Source: Streptomyces griseoviridis
GTDB taxonomy: Bacteria; Actinomycetota; Actinomycetes; Streptomycetales; Streptomycetaceae
Length of the DNA: 64,000 nucleotides
Assembly: GCF_005222485.1 (NCBI RefSeq)
Contig: NZ_CP029078.1
Coordinates: forward strand, 3,438,001 to 3,502,000
Direction: 5' to 3'
Shown: piece by piece, positions 1-8,939 of the stretch
Numbering within the stretch: position 1 is the first letter of the stretch
Layout of the letters: each line of letters opens with the position of its first letter
The notes under the pieces: generated by a model
The model's input: the letters and a program-made list of their open reading frames with translations, nothing else
Told to the model about the DNA's origin: nothing
Databases searched by the model: none
Program-made: the position numbers and the translations under genes

Positions 1-267
1 AAGGCGATGGCCGAGGGCGGCGGCTGGTACGAGAGCCTCAGCTGGGAGAACGCGGACAAGTACCGGGCCGACATCATCATGATGGACGACCGCTCCTCGA
101 CCATCCAGCCGGCCGACATCACCAAGCCGACCTGGAAGAAGCTGCCGGCCGTCAAGGCGGGCCAGGTCATCTCCCGTTCGCCCGAGCCGATCCTGTCCTA
201 CGACAAGTGCACGCCGCTGCTGACCACCCTCGCGGAGGCGCTGGAGACCGCCAAGAAGGTCAGCTGA
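1..267 (+). CDS. desE: Ferrioxamine-type siderophore ABC transporter substrate-binding lipoprotein, C-terminal fragment
   Basis: Only the last 88 residues are in the window; the reading frame is open from base 1 to the TGA at 265-267. The segment (ENADKYRADIIMMDDRS, then LPAVKAGQVI) is typical of the last lobe of class III iron-siderophore binding proteins, which deliver Fe-siderophores to an ABC permease at the membrane surface. It lies directly upstream of a siderophore-interacting reductase and the desABCD operon. That context makes it the ferrioxamine receptor DesE. The lipoprotein signal and N-lobe are off the window, so the assignment rests on the C-terminus plus context. Confidence 0.8.
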   Translation, partial: KAMAEGGGWYESLSWENADKYRADIIMMDDRSSTIQPADITKPTWKKLPAVKAGQVISRSPEPILSYDKCTPLLTTLAEALETAKKVS

Positions 268-333
268 CCGCGCGGGGCGCCGCCCCCGCCCCCCTCTTGC
301 CGCCCGCCGCCCGACCGCGTCTCAGGAGCACTG

Positions 334-1176
334 ATGACCACGGCCGTTGCCGCCCCGTTCCGTTTCTTCTCCCTCCAGGTCGTACGGACGAGGCGGCTCG
401 GCCCGTCCCTGGTCCGGGTCACCTTCGGCGGGGACGAGCTGTGCCACTTCCACTCCGACGGCCGCGACCAGTCGCTGTCGCTGTTCCTGCCGCACCCGGG
501 TCAGGACGAGCCCGCCGTCCCCCACCACCTCGGCGACGGCTGGTGGCAGGGCTGGCGCGAACTCCCCGACGGGGTACGGGCCGTGATGCGCTCGTACACC
601 CTGCGGGCGCTGCGCCGGATGCCCGGCGGGGCCGACGAGATCGACGTCGACTTCGTGCTGCACACCCCGGCGGGCCCCGCGTCGGCGTGGGCCGCGCGGG
701 CCGCGGCCGGTGACCGGGTGGTGCTGCTCGGTCCGGCCGTCGCCGACAACCGGGCAATCCGCTTCCGGCCGCCCGAGGACACCGATCTCGTCGTGATCTG
801 GGGCGACGAGACCGCGCTGCCCGCCGTCGCCGCGATCCTTCAGTCGCTGCCGGCCGGCACCCGCGCCCGCGTCTGGCTGGAGGTGACCGACCCGGGGAAC
901 GTCCTCGACCTGGCCGCCGGGCGGGACGTCGAGGTCACCTGGCTGGTCGGGGACGGCGGCCGGGCGGCCGGCCCCCTCGCGCTGGACGCCCTGCGGACGG
1001 CCGGACTCCCCCGCGCCGAGCGGCCCTATGTCTGGCTGGCCGGCGAGTCGGGGGCCGTGAAGGCGCTGCGCCGGCATGTCGTGGGCGTCTGCGGCGTCGA
1101 CCGCCGCCGGGTCACCTTCGTCGGCTACTGGCGGCGGGGGCTGAGCGAGGAACAGCTGCGCGAGCGCGGCGAGTAG
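334..1176 (+). CDS. desF: Siderophore-interacting protein (FAD/NAD(P)H ferric-siderophore reductase)
   Basis: A 280-residue protein of the SIP/ViuB family, cytoplasmic flavoproteins that release iron by reducing the imported Fe(III)-siderophore. The N-terminal FAD-binding barrel carries the R-x-Y-T signature (RSYTLR, about residue 89). The C-terminal part has the nucleotide-binding segment VIWGDETALPA and the family-typical GYWRRG near the end. It starts at ATG 334, 66 bases after desE, with no iron box in the gap, so it is probably co-transcribed with desE. A long hairpin follows it before desA. The symbol desF follows usage for this position; the function is family-level. Confidence 0.88.
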   Translation: MTTAVAAPFRFFSLQVVRTRRLGPSLVRVTFGGDELCHFHSDGRDQSLSLFLPHPGQDEPAVPHHLGDGWWQGWRELPDGVRAVMRSYTLRALRRMPGGADEIDVDFVLHTPAGPASAWAARAAAGDRVVLLGPAVADNRAIRFRPPEDTDLVVIWGDETALPAVAAILQSLPAGTRARVWLEVTDPGNVLDLAAGRDVEVTWLVGDGGRAAGPLALDALRTAGLPRAERPYVWLAGESGAVKALRRHVVGVCGVDRRRVTFVGYWRRGLSEEQLRERGE

Positions 1177-1193
1177 CAGGGCACAACCGGCGT

Positions 1194-1237
1194 CCACCGC
1201 CGCACCCGAAGGCCAATCCCCTTGTGTGCGGCGGTGG
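1194..1237 (+). terminator. Hairpin after desF
   Basis: A 12-bp perfect inverted repeat (CCACCGCCGCAC / GTGCGGCGGTGG) with a 20-base loop directly follows the desF stop and precedes the desA promoter. There is no clear U-tract, as is common in Streptomyces. Confidence 0.55.
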
Positions 1238-1311
1238 TTGCCGTGCGCCCGGGGCCAACTGGGCCTGGAGTGACGGCCGTCACCCGTAGCCTCTCGTTTC
1301 CGCTGCGTTAC

Positions 1312-1330
1312 TTAGGTTAGGCTAACCTAA
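1312..1330. promoter_or_regulatory. DmdR/IdeR iron box of the desABCD operon
   Basis: TTAGGTTAGGCTAACCTAA is a 19-bp, near-perfect palindrome and a textbook actinobacterial iron box. It lies 63 bp upstream of the desA ATG and overlaps where a promoter is expected. DmdR1 with Fe(II) should repress desABCD here, so the operon is expected to switch on under iron starvation. Confidence 0.93.
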
Positions 1331-1393
1331 GTCGTGATCACGCGGCTCCGTCCCACCCCCGCACGGCCCCGTCCCCGACCGGAGGACCCCCAC

Positions 1394-2836
1394 ATGCGCT
1401 CGCACCTGCTCAACGACTCGACCGCGGAGCACTACCGCCGCTCCGTGACCGAAGGGATCGAGCGGGTGGCCGCCAAACTCGCCGCCACCGACCGTCCGTT
1501 CACCGGCGTCTCCGTCGACGCCCTCGCCCCCCGCATCGACGGCATCGACCTGGACCGCCCGCTGCACGACACCGCGGCCGTCCTGGACGAGCTGGAGGAG
1601 GTCTACCTCCGCGACGCCGTCTACTTCCACCACCCCCGCTACCTCGCCCACCTCAACTGCCCGGTCGTCATCCCCGCCGTGCTCGGCGAGGCGGTGCTCT
1701 CCGCCATCAACTCCTCCCTCGACACCTGGGACCAGTCGGCGGGCGGCACCCTGATCGAGCGGAAACTGATCGGCTGGACCACCGAGCGGATCGGCCTCGG
1801 CCCCGCCGCCGACGGCGTCTTCACCTCGGGCGGCACCCAGTCCAACCTCCAGGCGCTGCTGCTCGCCCGCGAGGAGGCCAAAGCGGAGTCCCTGGCCGAC
1901 CTGCGCGTCTTCGCCTCCGAGGCCAGCCACTTCAGCGTGAAGAAGTCCGCGAAACTGCTCGGCCTCGGCCCCGACGCCGTCGTGTCCGTCCCCGTGGACC
2001 ACGACCAGCGGATGCAGACCGTCGCCCTCGCCCGGGAGCTGGCGCGCTGCGCGCAGGACGGCCTGGTCCCGATGGCCGTCGTCGCCACCGCGGGCACCAC
2101 CGACTTCGGCTCCATCGACCCGCTGCCCGAGATCGCCGAACTCTGCGCGCAGTACGACACCTGGATGCACGTCGACGCCGCCTACGGCTGCGGACTGCTC
2201 GCCTCGGTCAAGTACCGGGACCGGATCGACGGCATCGAGCGCGCCGACTCGGTCACCGTCGACTACCACAAGTCCTTCTTCCAGCCGGTGAGTTCGTCCG
2301 CCGTGCTGGTCAGAGACAGCGCCACGCTGCGGCACGCCACCTACCACGCGGAGTACCTCAACCCGCGCCGCATGGTCACCGAGCGGATCCCCAACCAGGT
2401 CGACAAGTCCCTCCAGACCACCCGCCGTTTCGACGCCCTGAAGCTGTGGATGACCCTGCGCACGATGGGCGCCGACGGCATCGGCCAGCTCTTCGACGAG
2501 GTCTGCGACCTGACCGCCGAGGGCTGGCGACTGCTCGCCGCCGACCCGCGCTTCGACGTCGTCGTCCGGCCGTCGCTGTCCACGCTGGTCTTCCGCTACA
2601 TACCGGCGGCCGTCACCGACCCCTCCGAGATCGACCGCGCCAACCTGTACGCCCGCAAGGCCCTGTTCGCCTCAGGTGACGCGGTGGTCGCGGGCACCAA
2701 GGTCGGCGCCCGCCACTACCTGAAGTTCACCCTGCTCAACCCCGAGACCACGACGGACGACCTCACCGCCGTCCTCGACCTGATCGCCGGCCACGCCGAG
2801 CAGTACCTGGGAGAGTCCCTTGACCGCGCTTGCTGA
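1394..2836 (+). CDS. desA: Lysine decarboxylase of desferrioxamine biosynthesis
   Basis: PLP-dependent group II decarboxylase, 480 residues, converting L-lysine to cadaverine, the first step of desferrioxamine E/B synthesis. The PLP lysine is K293 in VDYHKSFF, and the cofactor-binding Asp is D261 in HVDAAYGCG. The start at ATG 1394 is preferred over an in-frame GTG at 1334 because GGAGGA lies at 1381-1386 and the resulting length equals the known family length; the GTG would sit almost on the iron box. First gene of desABCD; its 3' end overlaps desB by 17 bp. Confidence 0.95.
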   Translation: MRSHLLNDSTAEHYRRSVTEGIERVAAKLAATDRPFTGVSVDALAPRIDGIDLDRPLHDTAAVLDELEEVYLRDAVYFHHPRYLAHLNCPVVIPAVLGEAVLSAINSSLDTWDQSAGGTLIERKLIGWTTERIGLGPAADGVFTSGGTQSNLQALLLAREEAKAESLADLRVFASEASHFSVKKSAKLLGLGPDAVVSVPVDHDQRMQTVALARELARCAQDGLVPMAVVATAGTTDFGSIDPLPEIAELCAQYDTWMHVDAAYGCGLLASVKYRDRIDGIERADSVTVDYHKSFFQPVSSSAVLVRDSATLRHATYHAEYLNPRRMVTERIPNQVDKSLQTTRRFDALKLWMTLRTMGADGIGQLFDEVCDLTAEGWRLLAADPRFDVVVRPSLSTLVFRYIPAAVTDPSEIDRANLYARKALFASGDAVVAGTKVGARHYLKFTLLNPETTTDDLTAVLDLIAGHAEQYLGESLDRAC

Positions 2837-4103
2837 CACCGCGAAAAAGACCTACGACTTCGTGGGCATCGGGCTCGGCCCGTTCAACCTAGGACTCGCC
2901 TGCCTGACCGAGCCGATCGACGGACTCGACGGCGTCTTCCTGGAGTCGAAGCCGGACTTCGAGTGGCACGCGGGCATGTTCCTCGAAGGCGCCCACCTCC
3001 AGACGCCGTTCATGTCGGACCTGGTCACCCTCGCCGACCCGACCTCCCCCTACTCCTTCCTCAACTACCTGAAGGAGCGCGGCCGGCTCTACTCGTTCTA
3101 CATCCGGGAGAACTTCTACCCGCTGCGCGTCGAGTACGACGACTACTGCCGCTGGGCCGCGAACCAGCTGAGCAGCGTCCGCTTCAGCACCACCGCCGAG
3201 ACCGTCACCTGGGACGAGGGCGAGGAGCTGTACGCCGTGACGACCGCGGCGGGTGACGTCTACCGCGCCCGCCACCTGGTCCTCGGCACCGGCACACCCC
3301 CCTACGTCCCGGAGCCCTGCCGAGACCTCGGCGGCGACTTCCTGCACAACTCCCGCTACGTGCAGCACCGCGCGGAGCTGGTGAAGAAGGAGTCGATCAC
3401 GCTGGTCGGCAGCGGCCAGTCGGCGGCCGAGATCTACTACGACCTGCTCGGTGAGATCGACGTCCACGGCTACCGGCTCAACTGGGTCACCCGCTCACCC
3501 CGGTTCTTCCCGCTGGAGTACACCAAACTCACGCTGGAGATGACCTCCCCCGAGTACATCGACTACTTCCGCGAGCTGCCCGAGGCCACCCGCTACCGGC
3601 TGACGGCCGAGCAGAAGGGCCTCTTCAAGGGCATCGACGGCGACCTCGTCAACGAGATCTTCGACCTGCTCTACCAGAAGAACCTCGGCGGCCCGGTGCC
3701 CACCAGGCTGCTCACCAACTCCGCGCTCATCGGCGCCCGTTGGGAGAACGGCAGCTACACCCTGTCGTTCCGGCAGGAGGAGCAGGGCAAGGAGTTCGAC
3801 CTCGAATCGCAGGGCCTGGTCCTCGCGACCGGCTACCGGTACACCGAGCCCGAGTTCCTGAAGCCGATCCGCGACCGGCTGCGCCACGACACCCGCGGCG
3901 GGTTCGACGTCGCCCGCAACTACGCCATCGACGTGACCGGCCGGGGCGTCTTCCTGCAGAACGCGGGCGTGCACACGCACTCCATCACCTCGCCCGACCT
4001 CGGCATGGGCGCCTACCGCAACAGCTGCATCATCCGGGAGCTGCTCGGCAGCGAGTACTACCCGGTCGAGAAGAGCATCGCCTTCCAGGAGTTCGCCGTA
4101 TGA
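2820..4103 (+). CDS. desB: Cadaverine N-monooxygenase (siderophore amine hydroxylase)
   Basis: A 427-residue flavin-dependent N-monooxygenase of the IucD/SidA family that makes N-hydroxycadaverine. The FAD motif [12 protein letters not shown] is at about residues 16-27. The NADPH-binding motif [13 protein letters not shown] is near residue 200, and the C-terminal ATGYRY motif is present. The start is TTG 2820, inside the desA 3' end, preceded by GGGAGAG. The stop overlaps the desC start (ATGA), indicating translational coupling. Confidence 0.95.
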   Translation: MTALADTAKKTYDFVGIGLGPFNLGLACLTEPIDGLDGVFLESKPDFEWHAGMFLEGAHLQTPFMSDLVTLADPTSPYSFLNYLKERGRLYSFYIRENFYPLRVEYDDYCRWAANQLSSVRFSTTAETVTWDEGEELYAVTTAAGDVYRARHLVLGTGTPPYVPEPCRDLGGDFLHNSRYVQHRAELVKKESITLVGSGQSAAEIYYDLLGEIDVHGYRLNWVTRSPRFFPLEYTKLTLEMTSPEYIDYFRELPEATRYRLTAEQKGLFKGIDGDLVNEIFDLLYQKNLGGPVPTRLLTNSALIGARWENGSYTLSFRQEEQGKEFDLESQGLVLATGYRYTEPEFLKPIRDRLRHDTRGGFDVARNYAIDVTGRGVFLQNAGVHTHSITSPDLGMGAYRNSCIIRELLGSEYYPVEKSIAFQEFAV

Positions 4104-4651
4104 GTGCCGCCACCGCCCTCGGACCGCTCGCGCTGCGGCCCCTCGACCCGCTGACCGACGGGGCGTTGCTGCACTCCTGGGTCACCCACCCCAAGGCGGC
4201 CTACTGGATGATGCGGGACGCCCGCCCGGTGGACGTCGAGCGCGCCTACATGGAGATCGCGGCCGACGAGCACCACCACGCGCTGCTCGGTTTGCACGAC
4301 GGCGTGCCCGCCTTCCTGATGGAGTACTACGACCCGGCCCACCGCGAGCTGGTCGGCCTGTACGAGCCGCGCCCCGGTGACGTCGGCATGCACTTCCTGG
4401 TCGCCCCCACCGACCGCCCCCTGCACGGGTTCACCCGTGCCGTCATCACCGCGGTGATGGCCGAGCTGTTCGCCGACCCGGCCACCGAGCGCGTGGTCGT
4501 CGAACCGGACGTGTCCAACACGGCCGTCCACGCCCTGAACGAGGCCGTCGGCTTCGTGCCCCACCACGAGATCCAGAAGCCGGAGAAGAAAGCCTTGTTG
4601 AGCTTCTGCACGCGCGCGCAGTTCACCGCCGCCACGGGGGTCGCCGTATGA
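4100..4651 (+). CDS. desC: N-hydroxycadaverine acyltransferase (GNAT)
   Basis: A 183-residue GNAT-fold protein of the IucB/RhbD type (siderophore acetyltransferase). It acylates N-hydroxycadaverine with succinyl-CoA (or acetyl-CoA for the B form) to give the hydroxamate monomer. Family features visible are the acidic [10 protein letters not shown] strand, the GDVGMHFLV strand and the [19 protein letters not shown] helix-strand near the C-terminus. The start ATG 4100 overlaps the desB stop and its own stop overlaps desD, both as ATGA. Confidence 0.93.
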   Translation: MSAATALGPLALRPLDPLTDGALLHSWVTHPKAAYWMMRDARPVDVERAYMEIAADEHHHALLGLHDGVPAFLMEYYDPAHRELVGLYEPRPGDVGMHFLVAPTDRPLHGFTRAVITAVMAELFADPATERVVVEPDVSNTAVHALNEAVGFVPHHEIQKPEKKALLSFCTRAQFTAATGVAV

Positions 4652-6417
4652 CCCTCGCCGACTCCGTCGCCCATCTCTCCCCCGAACGCTGGGAGAAGGC
4701 CAACCGCCTGCTGATCGGGAAAGCGCTCGCCGAGTTCGCCCACGAGCGGTTGATCACCCCGCGCCAGGACGGCGAGCGGTACGTCGTGCACAGCGACGAC
4801 GGTCTGACCCGGTACCGCTTCGCCGCCACCCGGCACGCCCTCGACCACTGGCGGGTCGACCCCGACTCCCTCACCCGCCACCGCGACGAGAGCGAACTCC
4901 CGCTCGCCGCGCTGGACTTCTTCATCGAGCTGCGTGCCGCCCTCGGTCTGAGCGACGAGATCCTGCCGGTCTACCTGGAGGAGATCTCCTCCACCCTCTC
5001 CGGTACCTGCTTCAAACTGACCAAACCGCCGGTCACGGTCGCCGAGTTGGTGGACAGCGACTTCCAGGCCATCGAGACCGGGATGACCGAGGGCCACCCC
5101 TGCTTCGTCGCCAACAACGGGCGCCTGGGCTTCGGGGTCCACGAGTACCTCTCCTACGCGCCCGAGACGGCGCACCCGGTTCGGCTGGTGTGGCTGGCCG
5201 CGCACCGCTCGCGGGCCGCGTTCACGGCCGGCGTCGGCGTCGAGTACGAGGCCTTCCTGCGCGCGGAGCTGGGCGCGGACACCGTCGAGCGGTTCCGCGC
5301 GGACCTGAGCGGGCAGGGCCTCGACCCGGCCGACTACCTCTTCATCCCGGTCCACCCCTGGCAGTGGTGGAACAAGCTGTCGGTGACGTTCGCCGCGGAG
5401 GTCGCCCGCCGCCATCTGGTGTGCCTGGGCGAGGGCGACGACGAGTACCTGGCGCAGCAGTCCATCCGGACCTTCTTCAACCGCTCGCACCCCGGGAAGC
5501 ACTATGTGAAGACGGCGCTCTCGGTCCTCAACATGGGCTTCATGCGGGGCCTTTCGGCCGCGTACATGGAGGCGACGCCCGCCATCAACGACTGGCTGGC
5601 GCAGCTCGTCGAGGGCGACCCGGTCCTGAAGTCGACAGGTCTGTCGATCATCCGGGAGCGGGCCGCCGTCGGCTACCGGCACCTGGAGTACGAGCAGGCC
5701 ACCGACCGCTACTCGCCGTACCGCAAGATGCTCGCCGCGCTGTGGCGGGAGAGCCCGGTGCCGGGCCTCGCGGACGGCGAGTCGCTCGCCACGATGGCCT
5801 CCCTGGTGCACGTCGACCACGAGGGCGCGTCCTTCGCGTCCGCGCTGATCGAGCGCTCGGGCCTGGCGCCCGCCGAGTGGCTGCGGCACTACCTGCGGGC
5901 CTACTACACGCCGCTGCTGCACAGCTTCTACGCCTACGACCTGGTGTACATGCCGCACGGCGAGAACGTGATCCTGGTCCTGGAGGACGGCGTCGTACGG
6001 CGCGCGATCTACAAGGACATCGCCGAGGAGATCGCGGTGATGGACCCGGACGCGGTGCTGCCGCCCGAGGTGCGGCGCATCCGGGTGGAGGTACCGGACG
6101 ACAAGAAGCTCCTGTCGATCTTCACGGACGTCTTCGACTGCTTCTTCCGCTTCCTCGCCGCGAACCTCGCAGCCGAGGGCGTCCTCGGCGAGGACGACTT
6201 CTGGCGGACGGTCGCCGAGGTCACCCGCGAGTACCAGCGGGAGGTGCCCGAACTCGCCGCGAAGTTCGCCCAGTTCGACATGTTCGCGCCCGAGTTCTCG
6301 CTGTCCTGCCTCAACCGGCTCCAGCTGCGCGACAACCGGCAGATGGTGGACCTGGCCGACCCGTCCGGCGCGCTCCAGCTCGTCGGCACTCTGCGGAACC
6401 CGCTCGCCGGGTTCTGA
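4648..6417 (+). CDS. desD: NIS synthetase, desferrioxamine oligomerase/cyclase
   Basis: A 589-residue IucA/IucC-family NRPS-independent siderophore synthetase. It uses ATP to adenylate the succinyl carboxylate of the hydroxamate and joins three units into desferrioxamine. Family motifs visible include IPVHPWQWWN (about residue 235), the QQSIRTFFN and HYVKTALSVLNMGF segments lining the active site, and a C-terminal FhuF-like helical region. The start ATG 4648 is coupled to desC. A strong terminator hairpin follows at 6429. Confidence 0.95.
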   Translation: MTLADSVAHLSPERWEKANRLLIGKALAEFAHERLITPRQDGERYVVHSDDGLTRYRFAATRHALDHWRVDPDSLTRHRDESELPLAALDFFIELRAALGLSDEILPVYLEEISSTLSGTCFKLTKPPVTVAELVDSDFQAIETGMTEGHPCFVANNGRLGFGVHEYLSYAPETAHPVRLVWLAAHRSRAAFTAGVGVEYEAFLRAELGADTVERFRADLSGQGLDPADYLFIPVHPWQWWNKLSVTFAAEVARRHLVCLGEGDDEYLAQQSIRTFFNRSHPGKHYVKTALSVLNMGFMRGLSAAYMEATPAINDWLAQLVEGDPVLKSTGLSIIRERAAVGYRHLEYEQATDRYSPYRKMLAALWRESPVPGLADGESLATMASLVHVDHEGASFASALIERSGLAPAEWLRHYLRAYYTPLLHSFYAYDLVYMPHGENVILVLEDGVVRRAIYKDIAEEIAVMDPDAVLPPEVRRIRVEVPDDKKLLSIFTDVFDCFFRFLAANLAAEGVLGEDDFWRTVAEVTREYQREVPELAAKFAQFDMFAPEFSLSCLNRLQLRDNRQMVDLADPSGALQLVGTLRNPLAGF

Positions 6418-6428
6418 CACCCCCGACC

Positions 6429-6467
6429 GGCGGGCACCCCGGAGTACGGTCCTCCGGGGTGCCCGCC
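6429..6467. terminator. Terminator between desD and the convergent GH20-like gene
   Basis: A perfect 16-bp stem (GGCGGGCACCCCGGAG / CTCCGGGGTGCCCGCC) with a 7-base loop is followed by CCCTTTCCTTT. It lies between convergent genes and may serve both. Confidence 0.85.
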
Positions 6468-6488
6468 CCCTTTCCTTTGCGGCCCGGG

Positions 6489-7961
6489 TCAGCCGGTGGG
6501 CCAGGGCACCTCGGGCGACCTGTGGTAGGCGATGCCGAGGGTGTCCCAGCGCGGGCCCTGGGCGGCGAGCCGCACCCTGTAGGCGTCCCAGTCGTGGGTG
6601 TCGGCCGGTGACCAGCCCAGCTCGGCGACGCCCGGGAGCCTCGGGAACGCGAGGCGCGCGAGAGCGTCACCGGTCGCGGCCTTCCCGGTCCCCAGCGACG
6701 CCCCGACCCCCTTGACGGCCGGTTCGGGCACCCCGGCGAGGTAGCGGCCCGGGTCCCAGTCGTAGGACCGGCGCACCCCGACGGGATCCGAGCCGTCGAG
6801 GCAGGCCCCCGGCTCGGGGTACGCGAGGTCGAGCCGGGTGCGGTCGGCGGGCGAGAGGATCAGCCCGGTGCCGGCCCTGGCCGCGGCGACGACCCGCGCC
6901 CGCTCGTCGGCGCCGGTGCCGTCCACGCCCCGGTACTGGGCGAGGGTGCCCCTGGCCGGCTGGGCGCCGGTGATCCGGTGCCAGCCGACGGCCGTCCTGC
7001 CGTACCGGGCGACGGCCGACTGCACCAGGTCCACGAACGCCCCGTACTCCTCGTCGCCGGTGAGGTGCGGCTCGTCGCCGCCGATGTGCAGATGGCGGCC
7101 GGGGGTGAGGGCGGCGAGATCCCGCACCGCCCGGTCCACGGCGTCGGCGTCATCGGCGTCACCGCCCGCCCACCGGGCGCCGAGGCCGATCTCGGGCACG
7201 ACCTCCACGAACCGGGCGGCCGCGTACCGCACGATCGCGCGGTAGTCGTCCGCCGTCCAGTGGCCACCCGGCCCGCCGTCTTCGGCCGGGAGGGACGGGC
7301 CGCCGTCACCGAGGCGCAGATGCAGCCTGTTGAGCTTGTAGAGGGCGAGCGCGTCGACATACCGCTCGGCCAGTTGGACCCGCTCGACGGAGCCGAGGTC
7401 CCGGGGGACGTCCAGCATCGCGCCGCGCCAGCCGTAGCGCGGACGGTCCTGGACGGTGCCCCCGGCGATCAGCCAGGGCCCGCGCCGCTCGGTCGCGCTC
7501 TCCACGGCGGCGGGCAGCAGCTGGCGCAGGGTCTGCACCCCGTGGAAGAGGCCGGCGGGGGCGCCCGCCGTGATGGTGACGCCGCCGCTGCCGCTGTCCA
7601 GGCGGTAGCCCTCGGCGCCGTACCTGCCGGGGTCGAGATGGAGGCGGATGCCGCCGCGCCCCTGGGTGGTCACCGGCAGCGGGAAGCCGGTGGAGGGCCG
7701 CAGCAAGGACGCCAGGTACGCGCCGATCCTGCGGGCCTCGCGGGTGTCGGCGACGCGGATCGCGGTGTCGCGGGTGATCCGGTACGGGGCCCCGCCCGGG
7801 GCCACCATGGCGGGCGCGGGGACCACCCGGTCGAGCGGGGTCACGGGCGGTGTGCCCGGGACGGGGGCCGCGGCGGCGGTGAAGGCGCCGGCCGCGGTGA
7901 CGAGCAGCAGGGATCCGAGGACCCGGCCCATGCGGGGAGTCGTTCCGTGGTGCCGTCTCAC
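6489..7961 (-). CDS. Secreted GH20 beta-N-acetylhexosaminidase-like protein with altered active site
   Basis: A 490-residue protein starting at GTG 7961, with AAGGGAG five bases upstream. It has an N-terminal signal segment (GSLLLVTAAGAFTAAAA), a GH20b-like domain and a GH20 barrel. The catalytic pair is retained in HIGGDE (D296-E297), as are YGWRGAMLDV and SYDWDP. Several sugar-binding motifs of the family are not. The LSDDQGWR loop reads LGDGGPSLP, EIDMPGH reads EIGLGAR, QYWG reads QYRG and LWTE reads LGTG. GH20 enzymes release GlcNAc from chitobiose; whether this one still does is doubtful. It is convergent with desD and divergent from the DUF4429 gene. Confidence 0.82.
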   Translation of the reverse strand: MRRHHGTTPRMGRVLGSLLLVTAAGAFTAAAAPVPGTPPVTPLDRVVPAPAMVAPGGAPYRITRDTAIRVADTREARRIGAYLASLLRPSTGFPLPVTTQGRGGIRLHLDPGRYGAEGYRLDSGSGGVTITAGAPAGLFHGVQTLRQLLPAAVESATERRGPWLIAGGTVQDRPRYGWRGAMLDVPRDLGSVERVQLAERYVDALALYKLNRLHLRLGDGGPSLPAEDGGPGGHWTADDYRAIVRYAAARFVEVVPEIGLGARWAGGDADDADAVDRAVRDLAALTPGRHLHIGGDEPHLTGDEEYGAFVDLVQSAVARYGRTAVGWHRITGAQPARGTLAQYRGVDGTGADERARVVAAARAGTGLILSPADRTRLDLAYPEPGACLDGSDPVGVRRSYDWDPGRYLAGVPEPAVKGVGASLGTGKAATGDALARLAFPRLPGVAELGWSPADTHDWDAYRVRLAAQGPRWDTLGIAYHRSPEVPWPTG

Positions 7962-7977
7962 ATGCGCTCCCTTCGGG

Positions 7978-7993
7978 ATTGGCGGAGACCACC
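7978..7993. promoter_or_regulatory. Possible degenerate DasR (dre) site
   Basis: ATTGGCGGAGACCACC matches the 16-bp dre consensus ACTGGTCTAGACCACT at 11 positions, with TGG and AGACCAC intact but the centre changed. It lies in the 63-bp gap between the divergent GH20-like and DUF4429 genes, where a GlcNAc-responsive site would be expected. Weak on sequence alone. Confidence 0.3.
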
Positions 7994-8024
7994 CTCCCGC
8001 AGTCGCGGTGGAACAATCGGCACC

Positions 8025-8915
8025 ATGGCGGAAATCCTGCAGAGGGACGGCACGTGGGTGTTCGACGGCGACGCCCTGCGACTGACACCCGGACGGGACA
8101 GGAACGTCAGCCTCTTCCGCAGGACACTGGGTGAACTGGTCGTGCCGCTGGGCGCGTTGGAGGGACTCTCGTTCGAAAAGGGGCGCAGGTCCGGGCGGTT
8201 GAGGCTGCGGCTGCGAAACGGCGCGGACCCGCTGCTGCTCGCCACCGGAGGCCGCCTCACCGAGCCCCACGACCCGTACCAGCTGGCGGTCGAACCGGAC
8301 CGGCACGGGGTCGCCGAGTACGTCGTCGAGGAGGTGCGCGCCGCGCTGCTGCTCGCGCGGGTGCCGGCCGGGCCGCTCGACCGGTATCTGCTGCCGGGCC
8401 CCGCGGTCCCGCTGTCGGTGTCGGCCGGTGACGGCACGGTGAGCTTCGACGGCGAGCGGGTGCGCCTGGAGTGGAACTGGAAGACGGAGGACGCCAAGTC
8501 GGCCGCCGGGGCCCGCACGCTGGCCCTCGGCGAGCTGGCCGGCGTCGACTGGCATCCGGCGGCCGGGCTGGAGAACGGGTATCTGCGGTTCACGGTGCGC
8601 GGCGCCCCGACCGAGGCGCCGCCCAAGTACGACCCGAACGCGGTGGAGTTGTGGGGGTTCAAGAAGGACCCGCTGATGGCGCTGGTCGCCGCCGCCGTGC
8701 AGGCCCGGCTGCCGCACCCGACCGCCGTCGCGTCCACCGCCACCGCCACCGCCACCGCCACCGCCGCCGTCGTCCCGCCCGCGCCGCGGCCGGCCGCGGA
8801 CGACCACGACGCGCTGCTGCGACGGCTGCGGGAGCTGGGCGAGCTGCACCGGGCGGGCGTGCTGACGGAGGACGAGTTCACCCTCGCCAAGCGGGCGGTC
8901 CTCAGACGGCTGTGA
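8025..8915 (+). CDS. DUF4429 protein with C-terminal SHOCT domain
   Basis: A 296-residue protein starting at ATG 8025. It contains two repeats of the DUF4429 fold: about residues 5-100 (GTWVFDGDALRLTP...) and about 120-225 (GTVSFDGERVRLEWNWKTEDAK...). A low-complexity Thr/Ala linker follows, encoded by a hexanucleotide repeat. The protein ends with a SHOCT module (DALLRRLRELGELHRAGVLTEDEF). SHOCT segments are short oligomerisation or binding modules found at the ends of many actinobacterial proteins; the DUF4429 function is unknown. No signal peptide, so probably cytoplasmic. It is divergent from the GH20-like gene, and its stop codon lies inside a terminator stem. Confidence 0.85.
   Translation: MAEILQRDGTWVFDGDALRLTPGRDRNVSLFRRTLGELVVPLGALEGLSFEKGRRSGRLRLRLRNGADPLLLATGGRLTEPHDPYQLAVEPDRHGVAEYVVEEVRAALLLARVPAGPLDRYLLPGPAVPLSVSAGDGTVSFDGERVRLEWNWKTEDAKSAAGARTLALGELAGVDWHPAAGLENGYLRFTVRGAPTEAPPKYDPNAVELWGFKKDPLMALVAAAVQARLPHPTAVASTATATATATAAVVPPAPRPAADDHDALLRRLRELGELHRAGVLTEDEFTLAKRAVLRRL
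8735..8764 (+). repeat. CACCGC hexanucleotide tandem repeat
   Basis: Five uninterrupted copies of CACCGC inside the DUF4429 gene encode an alternating Thr-Ala stretch in the linker before the SHOCT module. Whole-codon copy changes would alter linker length without shifting frame. Confidence 0.85.
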
Positions 8916-8926
8916 GGACCGCCCGC
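8891..8926. terminator. Bidirectional terminator overlapping the DUF4429 stop codon
   Basis: A perfect 14-bp stem (GCGGGCGGTCCTCA / TGAGGACCGCCCGC) with an 8-base loop. The right arm begins with the TGA stop of the DUF4429 gene. It lies between that gene and the convergent phosphatase. Confidence 0.75.
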
Positions 8927-8939
8927 CGGGCGGGTGCGG

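Noticed and set aside
1334..1393. Upstream GTG start for desA
   Set aside because: It would place the start four bases from the iron box, has no Shine-Dalgarno, and gives a Pro/Arg-rich extension; ATG 1394 has GGAGGA.
4327..6420. Very long open frame antisense to desD (and similar antisense frames opposite desA, glmS, cdgA and the phosphatase)
   Set aside because: Their residues mirror the GC-rich third positions of the real genes (Val/Gly/Arg/Glu-rich, no motifs); the opposite strand has complete enzymes.
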